Shown here piece by piece: positions 8,738 to 17,761 of a DNA stretch of 64,000 nucleotides; within the stretch, counting starts at the first letter, position 1, and each line of letters starts with the position of its first letter. Where the stretch lies: NCBI RefSeq assembly GCF_900112025.1, contig NZ_FOKL01000001.1:422762-486761 (forward strand), written 5' to 3'. The translations under genes and the position numbers were made by a program. The notes beneath the pieces were generated by a model that made no database searches, was not told the origin of the DNA, and was given only the letters and a program-made list of their open reading frames with translations. The stretch is from Janthinobacterium sp. 344. Lineage in GTDB: Bacteria > Pseudomonadota > Gammaproteobacteria > Burkholderiales > Burkholderiaceae_D.

Positions 8738-11700
8738 GCGGCGCTCCCCGCGTTGTCGCCCGGCTTGTCCAGGCTCACCGTGCCGCCCGTCTGGCCGCCG
8801 AAACGGCGCCCCAGGCGGTCGAAGGCCAGATAAATCACGGGCGTGGTGAACAGGGTCAGCACCTGGCTGACGATCAGGCCGCCGAAGATGGCCAGGCCCA
8901 GCGGACGGCGCAGCTCGGCACCCTCGCCCCAGCCCAGCATCAGCGGCACGGCCGCGAACAGGGCCGCCAGGGTCGTCATCAGGATGGGACGGAAACGCAG
9001 CAGCGCCGCCTGGTGGATGGCTTCCTGCGGCCCCTTGCCCTCGTCGCGCTCGGCCTCGATGGCGAAGTCGATCATCATGATGGCGTTCTTTTTCACGATG
9101 CCGATCAGCAGAATGATGCCGATGATGCCGATCACGCCCAGGTCCTGCCCGGAAATCATCAGCGCCAGCAAGGCGCCCACGCCGGCCGATGGCAGCGTCG
9201 ACAGAATCGTCAGCGGGTGGATATAGCTTTCATACAGCACGCCCAGCACGATGTACACGCAGACGACGGCGGCCAGAATCAGCCACAGCTGGTTCGACAG
9301 CGAGTTTTCATACGCGCCGGCCGCGCCCAGGAACGTCAATGTCACCGAGGCGGGCATGGCGATGTCCTTCGCCGCCTGGCGGATGGCGTCGACGGCGCTG
9401 CCCAGGGCCACGCCCTGCGTCGTGTCGAAACCGAGCGTGGTGGCCGGGTACTGCGCCACGTGCGTGATCTGCAGCGGCGCCTGTTTTTCGCTGACGCTGG
9501 CAAAGGCCGACAGCGGCGTCGACTTGCCCGAGCCCGTGCGCACCTGCAGGTCCGACAGGTCGGACGGCGTGGTGACGATGCCGGGCTGCGCTTCGAGGAT
9601 CACGCGGTACTGGTTGGTCTCGGTGAAAATCGTCGAGATGATGCGCTGGCCGAAGGCGTTGTACAGCGCGTCGTCGACGGTGGCCGTCGTCACCGACATG
9701 CGCGCGGCGCTGTCGCGGTCGATGGCCACCGTGACGGCGGCGCCCGTGGCGCCCGCATCCGTGACGACGTTGCGCAGCTGCGATTTCTCGCGCATGCGCG
9801 CCGCCAGCTTGCCGGCCCATTCGGTGACAGTGGCCGTGTCGGCCCCTTCGAGCGAGACGCGGTACTGCGTCGGGCCCGACTCGGCATCGATGGTCAGATC
9901 CTGCGTCGGCTGCAGGTACAGCGTCACGCCGGCCACCTTGGCCACGCGGTTGCGCAGGCGCTCCATGATGTCATCCTGGCTGTCGCTGCGCGAGCGCTTC
10001 AGGTTGATCAGCATGCTGCCCGTGTGCAGCATGGTGTTGTTGGCCGCATCCACGCCCACCAGGGAGCTCAGGGTGTCGACGTCGGGATCGTCCAGCAGCG
10101 CGGCGGCGGCCGCCTGCTGCAAGGCGGCCATGCGCGCATACGAGACGGCTTGCGAGGTTTCGATGCGCGCCTGCAGCTGCCCCGTGTCCTGCGTGGGGAA
10201 CAGGCCTTTCGGGATGGTGATGTACAAAATCACCGTCAGCACCAGCGTGGCCAGGGCGACCAGCAGGGTCAGGCCCTGGCGCTTCAGCACCCATACCAGC
10301 GCATGGTCGTAGCGCACGATGACCTTGTCGAAGAAGGCCTGGATGCGCTGGCCCGTGGCGCTGACCTTTTCATCGGCGTGGCTTTTCAGCCAGCGCGCCG
10401 ACATCATCGGCACCAGGGTCAGCGAGACGACGGCGGAAATCAGGATCGTGATGGCCAGCGTCATGGCGAATTCGCGGAACAGCCGGCCCACCACGTCGCC
10501 CATGAACAGCAGCGGAATGAGCACGGCGATCAGCGACACCGTCAGCGAGATGATGGTAAAGCCGATCTGCGACGCGCCCTTCAACGCGGCGGCCATCGGC
10601 GTCTCGCCCTCCTCGATGTAGCGGGCGATATTTTCGATCATGACGATGGCGTCATCGACGACAAAGCCGGTGGCGATCGTCAGCGCCATCAGGGACAGGT
10701 TGTTCAGGCTGTAGCCGAGCAAATACATGACGCCGCAGGCGCCGATCAGCGAGATCGGCACGGACAGGCTGGCGATCACCGTGGCGCGCAGACTGTGCAA
10801 AAAGGCGAAGATCACCAGCACCACCAGCAGCACGGAGACCAGCAATTCCATTTCCACGTGCTCGACCGAGGCGCGGATGCCCGTCGTGCGGTCGCTCAGC
10901 ACGTCGAGCTTCATGGCCGCCGGCAGGCTGGCCTGCAAGTCGGGCAGCAGGGCCTTGATGGCGTCGACCGTCTTGATGACGTTGGCGCCGGGCTGGCGCT
11001 GCACGTTCAGGATGATGGCCGGCTGCTTGCCGGCCCAGGCGCCCAGGCGCGTGTTTTCCGCGCTGTCGACCACGTTGGCCACGTCTGACAGGCGCACGGG
11101 CGCGCCATTTTTATAGGTGATGATCAGGCGCTTGTAGTCTTCCGCCGTCACCAGCTGGTCGTTGGCGTTGATGGTGAACGAGCGCGTGGGACCGTCGAAA
11201 CTGCCCTTGGCGCTGTTCACGTTGGCGGCCGTGATGGCCGTGCGCAGGCTGTCGAGGCCCAGGCCGTACGACGCCAGCAATTTGGTGTCGCCCTGGATGC
11301 GCACGGCAGGCCGCTGGCCACCGGACAGCGAGACGAGGCCCACGCCGTCGACCTGGCTGATTTTCAGCGCCAGGCGCGTGTTGACGATGTTCTGCACCTG
11401 CGTCAGCGGCATGGTGTCGGAAGTAATGGCCAGGGTCAGCACGGGCGCGTCGGCCGGGTTGATCTTGGCGTACACGGGCGGCGCCGGCAGGTCCGTCGGC
11501 AGCAGCGAGCCGCCCGCGTTGATGGCCGCCTGCACTTCCTGCTCGGCCACGTCGAGGGTCTGGCCCAAGGTGAATTGCAGGGTGATGATGGAGACGCCGG
11601 CGGCGCTGGTGGAACTCATGCGCTGCAAGCCCGACATCTGCCCGAACTGGCGCTCCAGCGGCGCCGTCACGGTCTGCCCCATGACTTCGGGGCTGGCGCC

Positions 11701-11856
11701 CGGATACAGCGTCTGCACCTGGATGGTGGGGAAGTCCACCTGCGGCAAGGCGGCCAGCGGCAGGAACTTGAAGCCGACCAGCCCCGCCAGCACGATGGCC
11801 AGCATCAGCAACGCCGTGGCGACCGGGCGCTTGATGAATGGGGTTGACGGACTCAT
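8734..11856 (-). CDS. mdtB: MdtB-like RND multidrug efflux permease
   Basis: A 1040-residue RND permease. Features that assign it to the MdtB side of the MdtBC pair are LPQVDFPTIQVQTLYPGASP, APLERQFGQMSGLQRMSS and YAKINPADAPVLTLAITS. The membrane aspartate pair is in GFVVDDAIVMIEN. It is the proton-driven drug exporter partner of the following MdtC-like protein. Its ATG at 11856 overlaps the stop of the adaptor gene (ATGA, 11853-11856) and its stop overlaps the GTG of mdtC. Length is normal. Known MdtABC substrates in enterobacteria include bile salts and novobiocin; whether these apply here is not known. Confidence 0.95.
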   Translation of the reverse strand: MSPSTPFIKRPVATALLMLAIVLAGLVGFKFLPLAALPQVDFPTIQVQTLYPGASPEVMGQTVTAPLERQFGQMSGLQRMSSTSAAGVSIITLQFTLGQTLDVAEQEVQAAINAGGSLLPTDLPAPPVYAKINPADAPVLTLAITSDTMPLTQVQNIVNTRLALKISQVDGVGLVSLSGGQRPAVRIQGDTKLLASYGLGLDSLRTAITAANVNSAKGSFDGPTRSFTINANDQLVTAEDYKRLIITYKNGAPVRLSDVANVVDSAENTRLGAWAGKQPAIILNVQRQPGANVIKTVDAIKALLPDLQASLPAAMKLDVLSDRTTGIRASVEHVEMELLVSVLLVVLVIFAFLHSLRATVIASLSVPISLIGACGVMYLLGYSLNNLSLMALTIATGFVVDDAIVMIENIARYIEEGETPMAAALKGASQIGFTIISLTVSLIAVLIPLLFMGDVVGRLFREFAMTLAITILISAVVSLTLVPMMSARWLKSHADEKVSATGQRIQAFFDKVIVRYDHALVWVLKRQGLTLLVALATLVLTVILYITIPKGLFPTQDTGQLQARIETSQAVSYARMAALQQAAAAALLDDPDVDTLSSLVGVDAANNTMLHTGSMLINLKRSRSDSQDDIMERLRNRVAKVAGVTLYLQPTQDLTIDAESGPTQYRVSLEGADTATVTEWAGKLAARMREKSQLRNVVTDAGATGAAVTVAIDRDSAARMSVTTATVDDALYNAFGQRIISTIFTETNQYRVILEAQPGIVTTPSDLSDLQVRTGSGKSTPLSAFASVSEKQAPLQITHVAQYPATTLGFDTTQGVALGSAVDAIRQAAKDIAMPASVTLTFLGAAGAYENSLSNQLWLILAAVVCVYIVLGVLYESYIHPLTILSTLPSAGVGALLALMISGQDLGVIGIIGIILLIGIVKKNAIMMIDFAIEAERDEGKGPQEAIHQAALLRFRPILMTTLAALFAAVPLMLGWGEGAELRRPLGLAIFGGLIVSQVLTLFTTPVIYLAFDRLGRRFGGQTGGTVSLDKPGDNAGSAA

Positions 11857-13208
11857 TGCGCGGCGCCCTTCGCCGGCGCGGCAGGCGTGCTCGCCGAAGC
11901 GGCCGGTGCGCTGGCCGCGCCGTCAGCGTGCTGGCGGCGGTGGCGGCGTTCGCCATTCGCCGCGCCGGCGCCCGCGCCACCGGCGGCCGGCGTGTCGCCC
12001 GCCAGCATGACTTTCGAACCTTCCTTCAGGCGGTCGGCGCCTTCCGTGATGACTTGCTCGCCCGCCTCCAGGCCGGCGCGGATTTCCACCATGTCGGTGG
12101 TGGCCTGGCCGCGCGTGACCATGCGCACGGTGACGGTCTTGTCGGCTTTCAGCACGTAGACGAAGTCGCCGTTGTTGCTGTGGCGCAGGGCCGTCACGGG
12201 GACCAGCACGGCGCCCGTGATATTGCCCAGTTCCAGGCGTACGTTGACGAACTGGCTGGGGAACAGCGCCATCTTGTCGTTGACATAGCGGGCCTTGGCG
12301 CGCACGGTGCCCGTCTGCACGTCGACCTGGTTGTCCAGCGCCGTCAGGCTGCCCTTGTCCAGCGTGTGCGTGCGCGTGCGGTCCAGCGCCAGCGCCGCCA
12401 GGGCCGAACCGGAGTTCAGGCGTTCCTGCACCGTCTGCACCTTGTCCTGCGGCACGGAAAATTCCACGTCGATGGGCGAGAGCTGCGTCACCACCACCAC
12501 GCCGCCCATGTCGCTGGTGCTCACCAGGTTGCCGATGTCGACCACCTTCAGGCCGGCGCGGCCGCTGATCGGCGAGACCACCTTGGTGTAGCCCAGGTTC
12601 AGCCTGGCCGTGCCTTCGGCGGCGCGGTCCGTCAGCACCGTGCCCTCCAGCTGTTTCACCAGCGCCGCCTGCGTATCGACGTCCTGGCGCGCGATGGAAT
12701 CCTGGCCCAGCAGGGTCTGATAGCGTTTCAGGGTCAGGCGCGCGTTTTCCAGCTGCGCCTCATCGCGCTGGCGCTGGCCCGTGGCCTGCATCAGCGCCAT
12801 CTCGAACTGCGCCGGGTCGATCAGCGCCACGACCTGGCCCGCCTTGACCATGCCGCCTTCCTTGAACTTCAGCTCCTTCAGGATGCCCGACACCTGCGGG
12901 CGCACCGTCACGGTCGACGCGGCCGTGACCGTGCCCAGCGCGTCGAGCACCACGGGCAGGTCGGACTTCACGGCCGTCGCCACGCCGACGGTGGTCGAGG
13001 GTGCGCCGCGGCGTCCACCGGGGCCGCCTGGCCCGCCAGGTCCGCCGGGGCCGCCCATGCCGGTAGCGCCCTTGGCGCTGGTGCCCGAATGGGTCAGGTA
13101 CCAGGCGCCGCCTCCCAGCGCGGCCATCACGGCCAGCGCGATGACCGTGCCGACGATTTTCGAACGGCGGCTGCGCCGTGGGGTATTGGGTGCTGTCTGC
13201 GAATCCAT
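11853..13208 (-). CDS. mdtA: MdtA-like periplasmic adaptor (membrane fusion protein)
   Basis: 451 residues from the ATG at 13208, preceded by AAAGGA (plus-strand 13215-13220); an in-frame extension upstream lacks a site of this quality. A single N-terminal membrane anchor (about residues 17-37) follows an Arg-rich start. A Gly/Pro-rich linker (GMGGPGGPGGPGG) comes next, then the biotinyl-lipoyl and alpha-hairpin region (ALGTVTAASTVTVRPQVSG, then AQVVALIDPAQFEMAL-like) and the beta-barrel (VVSPISGRAGLKVVDIGNLV). The adaptor bridges the permease and outer membrane channel. The C-terminus is Ala/Pro-rich. It is the first gene of the operon; the promoter and a likely operator lie 170-210 bp upstream. 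Confidence 0.94.
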   Translation of the reverse strand: MDSQTAPNTPRRSRRSKIVGTVIALAVMAALGGGAWYLTHSGTSAKGATGMGGPGGPGGPGGPGGRRGAPSTTVGVATAVKSDLPVVLDALGTVTAASTVTVRPQVSGILKELKFKEGGMVKAGQVVALIDPAQFEMALMQATGQRQRDEAQLENARLTLKRYQTLLGQDSIARQDVDTQAALVKQLEGTVLTDRAAEGTARLNLGYTKVVSPISGRAGLKVVDIGNLVSTSDMGGVVVVTQLSPIDVEFSVPQDKVQTVQERLNSGSALAALALDRTRTHTLDKGSLTALDNQVDVQTGTVRAKARYVNDKMALFPSQFVNVRLELGNITGAVLVPVTALRHSNNGDFVYVLKADKTVTVRMVTRGQATTDMVEIRAGLEAGEQVITEGADRLKEGSKVMLAGDTPAAGGAGAGAANGERRHRRQHADGAASAPAASASTPAAPAKGAAQ

Positions 13209-13377
13209 CGCTTGTCCTTTTATAGGCCGCTGGCACGGCGAGTCTGTGGCGCCGGCCGAGGTGGTACACACTCAGGCCGGACGGCCGTTTTTCGGGTTGA
13301 ACTATTGCTAAACCACCGGGGAGTCAAGAGCTGAAGATCAGCTGAAAAAACATCGCTCCCTAGCGTGAAACGACTCT

Positions 13378-13406
13378 AGCATAGTCATGTATCTGTTTCA
13401 TTTCCA
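13378..13406 (-). promoter_or_regulatory. Putative sigma-70 promoter of mdtABC-nodT
   Basis: On the minus strand, TGGAAA (plus 13401-13406) and TATGCT (plus 13378-13383) are separated by 17 bp, each matching the consensus hexamers at 4 of 6 positions. The leader to the mdtA ATG would be about 165 nt. The -35 element lies inside an inverted repeat. Confidence 0.45.
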
Positions 13407-13415
13407 TTTGAAACA
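13394..13415. promoter_or_regulatory. Inverted repeat, probable repressor operator for mdtA
   Basis: TGTTTCA (13394-13400) and TGAAACA (13409-13415) form a perfect 7-bp inverted repeat with an 8-bp spacer, covering the putative -35 hexamer. This is the usual geometry for a dimeric TetR- or MarR-type repressor of an efflux operon. No regulator gene adjoins it, so the protein that binds is unknown. Confidence 0.5.
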
Positions 13416-13652
13416 ATTCCCCACACGCCCGCCGGCGAGCGCCGGCAGCGCGCGCGCACCGCAGCCTGCCCGTGTGGGGAGAGTGCTGGATTCATCAGGC
13501 TTGCGGGGCTACGCAGCGCCGCCACGGGGCATGGCATGCGGCTGGCATGTCGATACAAACTCGCTACAAAAATACGCGCCAGCGGCCTGCATGAAGGGGA
13601 AAACAGTCATGGATCTTTACCTGGCTTTACAGCCAGGCCCGATCCCGCTCTT
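13416..13652. other. Non-coding stretch upstream of mdtA / downstream of GNAT gene
   Basis: With the two entries above, this completes a 444-bp gap between mdtA and the GNAT gene. I see no credible gene in it. It holds a perfect 7-bp stem with a TTAC loop at 13620-13637, just past the GNAT stop; it has no U-tract and may be a weak terminator. Confidence 0.5.
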
Positions 13653-14204
13653 TTACAAGGTGATGCCGAGGATGACATCCTGATAGTCGGTGCGGCCCAC
13701 GCGGAAGGTGCGCCGGCCCAGCGGCACAAAGCCGCAACGCGCATAAAACGCCAGCGCATCGCGGTTTTCCGCGTACACGCCCAGCAGCACCCTGCCCGCC
13801 CCGCCGGCGCGCGCCTGCGCCAGCGCCGCCTGCATCAGACGCTGGCCCACGCGCTGGCCCTGGAAGCGGTGCAGCAGGTAGATGCGCTTGATTTCCAGGT
13901 CATCGGGGCGGGGCGCGGCCACGGGCAGGCTGGCGGGGCTGAGCACCAGGTAGCCCACGGGCGCGCCGCCAGGCGTGGCCTCGGCCAGCCACAGACGCAT
14001 GGCCGGCAGCGCCAGCCAGTCGCGGTACAGCTCCACATGGTGCTGGCGCTGGCAATGGGCGATGACGTCGGCGCCATCGAGGATGCCGGCAAACGCCTCC
14101 AGGAAGGTGGCCTGCCCCACCAGGGCCAGCGCCTGCTCATCGCCCTTCCCGCACGGCCGGATGGTGATCGCCGTGTCCGTCTGTCCGCTCATGTCGCTTG
14201 CCAT
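13653..14204 (-). CDS. GNAT family N-acetyltransferase
   Basis: 183 residues; the ATG at 14204 has AGGAG seven bases upstream, which decides this start over the internal ATG four codons later. The GNAT fold is shown by the acetyl-CoA loop motif HRFQGQRVGQRLMQAAL, followed by VLLGVYAENRDALAFYARCGF, the usual beta5-alpha4 segment. The N-terminal motif TIRPCGKGDEQALALVG is typical of small cytoplasmic acetyltransferases. The acceptor could be an amino acid, polyamine, drug or protein N-terminus; nothing in the sequence distinguishes these. It stands alone, between sppA upstream and the efflux operon downstream. Confidence 0.88.
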   Translation of the reverse strand: MASDMSGQTDTAITIRPCGKGDEQALALVGQATFLEAFAGILDGADVIAHCQRQHHVELYRDWLALPAMRLWLAEATPGGAPVGYLVLSPASLPVAAPRPDDLEIKRIYLLHRFQGQRVGQRLMQAALAQARAGGAGRVLLGVYAENRDALAFYARCGFVPLGRRTFRVGRTDYQDVILGITL

Positions 14205-14275
14205 GTCTTGCTCCTGCTATGCAACAAACCGCATGCATGGGGCCGGACCCGGCGGGCCCGACCCCGGTCCTTATC

Positions 14276-16150
14276 TTACCGGCCGCCCAAAGGCACCTCG
14301 CACAGGCAGTGCGTGAGGGCCATGAACGGCTTGTGCTCGCGCGTGATGCCCGACAGCCAGGAGAGGTCCTGCGCCATGCCCAGCGCCGCATCGGCCGGCA
14401 AGCCCGTGCCGGCCAGGCCCAGCTTCACGTGCTCGCCCAGTCCCAGCGAGGCCATGGCCTTGGAGCCGAACATGCCGATCAGGCGGTCGACGTTCGAGGT
14501 TTCCTGCTCCAGGTAGGTCACGCGGTAGTCGGCGCCCAGCTTGGCGCGCTTGGCGGCGGAGGCCAGCGCATCGCCATAGCTGCCGATGCGGTCGACCAGG
14601 TTGCGGTCTTTCGCCTGCAGGCCCGTCCACACGCGGCCCTGCGCCACCTCATTGATTTTCTCGGGCGTGGTCTTGCGCGCCCTGGCCGCCAGGCCGATGA
14701 AGTCACCATACACGTGGTTGATCGAGCCCTGGATCACTTCGGCGAAGCGCGGGTCGAGCGGACGCAATGGGTTGCCCGCGTCGGCCAGCCAGGTGGTCGG
14801 CGAACCGGCCGTATGGATGCCCAGTTTTTCCACCACCTTGTCGGCCGTCGGCAAGATCGCGAACACGCCGATGGAACCTGTGATGGTGGCCGCGTCGGCG
14901 ATCACTTCATCGGACGAGGTGCTGATCCAGTAACCGCCGGAAGCGGCCACGTTGCCCATCGAGACGACCACCGGCTTGCCGGCGGCGCGCGTCAGTTCCA
15001 GTTCGCGGCGGATCAGTTCCGAGCCGAAGGCGCTGCCGCCCGGCGAATCGATGCGCAGCACGACAGCCTTGATCGACTTGTCTTCGCGCGCCTGGCGGAT
15101 CAGGCGCGAGGTGGACAGGCCGCCGATGGAGCCCGGTGGCGCGATGCCGTCGCCGATTTCGCCCGAGGCGATGACCACGCCCACGGCGTCGCCGATGTGC
15201 ACGGGACGCAGGCGCGCCAGGTAGTCGGTGTAGTTAATCTGGCGGAAGTTCGTGCCTTCCGTATTTTTCGCGCCGCGCGCCATCATGAACTGGCGCAGTT
15301 CGTCGCGCGTCTTCAGGCCGTCGACCAGCTTGCCGTTCAGCGCCAGCTTGGCCAGGTCGCCGCCGGCCGCCGTCATCATGGCGGGCAGGTTGTCGATGGT
15401 TTGCATGATGGCGCCGGCCGGCAGCTTGCGCGATTTTTCCACGTCAGTCGTGTAGGTGGTCCACAGGCCGCTGTTCAGGTAACGGTCCGCTTCGGCCGCC
15501 GCTTCGGACGGGCCGTTGGCGATGAAGGGTTCGGCCGCGCTCTTGTACGTGCCCACTTTCAGCAGGTTGACCGTCACGCCCACTTTGTCGAGCGCATCGC
15601 GGTAGTAGTTGCGGTAGCGGCCAAAGCCTTCCAGCATCACGCCGCCCATCGGGTGCACGAACACTTCGTCCGCCTTCGCCGCCACCAGGTACTGGCGCTG
15701 GTTGTAGCTCGACCCCCAGGCCGTCACTTTCTTGCCCGTGGCGCGGAAGCGCTCCACGCCGGCAGCCACTTCGCGCAGCGAGGCCAGGCCGCCGCCCTGC
15801 AGCTCGTCGAGCAGGATGACCATCGAGCCGATATTGCTGTCCTTGGATGCCGTGTCGAGCACTGCCAGCACGTCGCGCAGCTGCACGCTTTTCTTGACTT
15901 CGCCGCTGACATTGGCCAGCACCGCTTCGCGCACGCCCCCCGGCGTTTCCTCGACCAGCGGGCCTTGCAGGTCCAGCACCAGGGTGGTCTTTTCACCGAG
16001 CGGCTTGGCGCCGCCGCCAAAGATGGCGATCAGGATGGCGATGACGATGAGCAGGAAGATCAGGTTGAAGACGGCGCGGCGGGTGGCGTCCAGCGCGCGC
16101 CAGAATGCGCCAAAACCGCGGCGCAGCGGCGGGAACGGGTTGAGTGACAT
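14276..16150 (-). CDS. sppA: Signal peptide peptidase SppA, 67 kDa type
   Basis: A 624-residue membrane-anchored serine protease that degrades cleaved signal peptides on the periplasmic side. A membrane anchor lies at residues 27-44. Two tandem S49 domains are present. The catalytic lysine is Lys203 in VGTYKSAAEPF of the first domain, and the nucleophile is Ser404 in GNVAASGGYW of the second, so the Ser/Lys dyad is intact. The length matches the long E. coli form, not the 36 kDa Bacillus form. GGAG lies five bases before the ATG. The upstream symporter gene is 63 bp away on the same strand. Confidence 0.95.
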   Translation of the reverse strand: MSLNPFPPLRRGFGAFWRALDATRRAVFNLIFLLIVIAILIAIFGGGAKPLGEKTTLVLDLQGPLVEETPGGVREAVLANVSGEVKKSVQLRDVLAVLDTASKDSNIGSMVILLDELQGGGLASLREVAAGVERFRATGKKVTAWGSSYNQRQYLVAAKADEVFVHPMGGVMLEGFGRYRNYYRDALDKVGVTVNLLKVGTYKSAAEPFIANGPSEAAAEADRYLNSGLWTTYTTDVEKSRKLPAGAIMQTIDNLPAMMTAAGGDLAKLALNGKLVDGLKTRDELRQFMMARGAKNTEGTNFRQINYTDYLARLRPVHIGDAVGVVIASGEIGDGIAPPGSIGGLSTSRLIRQAREDKSIKAVVLRIDSPGGSAFGSELIRRELELTRAAGKPVVVSMGNVAASGGYWISTSSDEVIADAATITGSIGVFAILPTADKVVEKLGIHTAGSPTTWLADAGNPLRPLDPRFAEVIQGSINHVYGDFIGLAARARKTTPEKINEVAQGRVWTGLQAKDRNLVDRIGSYGDALASAAKRAKLGADYRVTYLEQETSNVDRLIGMFGSKAMASLGLGEHVKLGLAGTGLPADAALGMAQDLSWLSGITREHKPFMALTHCLCEVPLGGR

Positions 16151-16213
16151 GAGTGCTCCGTGAGGTTATTTACCTAAAGGAAACCAATATAACTGAAAAC
16201 CGGCCGAATCGTC

Positions 16214-17692
16214 CTATTTTGACAACGGTACGGCGCCCTGCCCACCCTCGGGTGCCGGGGTGGAAATGAGCAACAGGCCGCCCAGCACCAGGCCGCCATT
16301 CAGGATCAGCAATTCTAGGCCGATGCGGTAATGTTCGAACAGCCGCGCCTGCTCTTGCTCGACCAGCGCGCATAGCAGCGGCCCGGCGATGGCCACCCAT
16401 GGCACCCAGCGGTCGCGCACGCCGCGCCGGCTCAAGAGCCCGAAGGCAAACAGACCCAGCAGCGGACCATAGGTATAGCTGGCCAGCTTCAGGATCACGC
16501 CGATCATGCTGGGATCGTCCAGCCACTTGAAGGCCATGATCAGGATCAGGAACAGCGCGGCAAAGCCCAGGTGCACGCGGCGGCGCCAGCGCATCTGCGC
16601 CGCCGCGCTCAAGTCCCGCCTGCGCTGCAGGCCCAGGATGTCGATGCAAAAGGTCGACGTCAGGGCCGTGAGCGCCCCATCCACGCTGGGAAACAGGGCG
16701 GAAATGAGGGCGATGAAAAAGATCAGCTGCACCACGGCAGGGAAATGCCCGAGCACGATGGCGGGAAACAGCTTGTCGCCCGTGGCCGTCACGCCGACGA
16801 GCGGCGCGTACAGGTGCAGCAGGCCGCCGAGGAAGAGGAACAGCAGCAGCACGCCAGTGAGCACCACGGTGAGGCTGAGCATGTTCTTTTGCGAGTCGCG
16901 CAAGGTGCGCACGGAGATATTCTTTTGCATCATCTCCTGGTCCATGCCCGTCATGGCGATGGTGATGAACATGCCGGCAAGAATATGCTTCCACACGTAG
17001 GCGGGGCTGTCCGGGTCGGTGGTGAAGATGCGCGTGAGCCCCTGCGCGCGCATGCGCTCCAGGCTGTCGATGAAGGACAGGTCCATGGCGCGCAGCAGGA
17101 ACACGCTGCAGATGACGAGGCCCGCCAGCATGCATGCCGTTTGCAGGGTATCGGTCCAGACGATGGTTTTCACGCCCCCTTCATACGTGTACAGCAGGAT
17201 CAGCAGCAGCACCACGCACGACGTCAGCCAGAACGGCACGCCCAGGCTGTCGAGGATGGTCGCCTGCAGGATATTAACCACCAGATACAGCCGCGCCGTG
17301 GCGCCCAGCAGCCGCGAGAGGATGAAAAACGCCGCCCCGCTCTGGTAGGCGCGCCGCCCCAGGCGCACTTCCAGGTAGCGGTAGATGGAGGTCAGCTGCA
17401 GACGGTAGTACAGCGGCAGCAGAATAAACGTGATGGCCAGGTAGCCGAGCACGTAGCCGAGCATCAGCTGGACGTAGCCGAAACCGTTGCTGCCCACGGC
17501 GCCGGGCACGCTGATGAAGGTCACGCCCGTCAGGGTGGTGCCGACCATGCCGAAGGCCACCAGCATCCAGTTGCTGTCCTTGTTGCCGATGAAAAAACTG
17601 TCGTTGGTGGCATGGCGCGAGGTGCGCCACGCCACGCCCAGCAGGATCAGGAAATACGCGAGGACGACGGCAAATAAAACGGCTGGGGACAT
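16214..17692 (-). CDS. Sodium:solute symporter family (SSS) transporter
   Basis: 492 residues from the ATG at 17692. The frame continues to a TTG at 17731, but the first membrane segment begins right after the ATG (SPAVLFAVVLAYFLILLGVAW). About 13 hydrophobic segments are present, as in LeuT-fold SSS proteins. Conserved features include FGMVGTTLTGVTFISVPG in TM2, SRLLGATARLYLVVNI, and IALISALFPSVDGALTALTSTF in TM8, which carries the Ser/Thr residues typical of the sodium site. Such carriers import a solute with sodium. The substrate (sugar, proline, pantothenate or other) cannot be set; no catabolic gene adjoins it. No good ribosome site precedes the ATG. Confidence 0.88.
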   Translation of the reverse strand: MSPAVLFAVVLAYFLILLGVAWRTSRHATNDSFFIGNKDSNWMLVAFGMVGTTLTGVTFISVPGAVGSNGFGYVQLMLGYVLGYLAITFILLPLYYRLQLTSIYRYLEVRLGRRAYQSGAAFFILSRLLGATARLYLVVNILQATILDSLGVPFWLTSCVVLLLILLYTYEGGVKTIVWTDTLQTACMLAGLVICSVFLLRAMDLSFIDSLERMRAQGLTRIFTTDPDSPAYVWKHILAGMFITIAMTGMDQEMMQKNISVRTLRDSQKNMLSLTVVLTGVLLLFLFLGGLLHLYAPLVGVTATGDKLFPAIVLGHFPAVVQLIFFIALISALFPSVDGALTALTSTFCIDILGLQRRRDLSAAAQMRWRRRVHLGFAALFLILIMAFKWLDDPSMIGVILKLASYTYGPLLGLFAFGLLSRRGVRDRWVPWVAIAGPLLCALVEQEQARLFEHYRIGLELLILNGGLVLGGLLLISTPAPEGGQGAVPLSK

Positions 17693-17761
17693 GGACGACG
17701 CGCTCGCGGCAACAAGGAACAGGGGCAGCAATATACAGCAAAGCCCCTGTTGACGCCGGCG

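Noticed and set aside
13387-13683. A 98-codon plus-strand frame upstream of the GNAT 3' end
   Set aside because: No ribosome site, no domain, overlaps the mdt promoter and operator and runs antisense into the GNAT gene.
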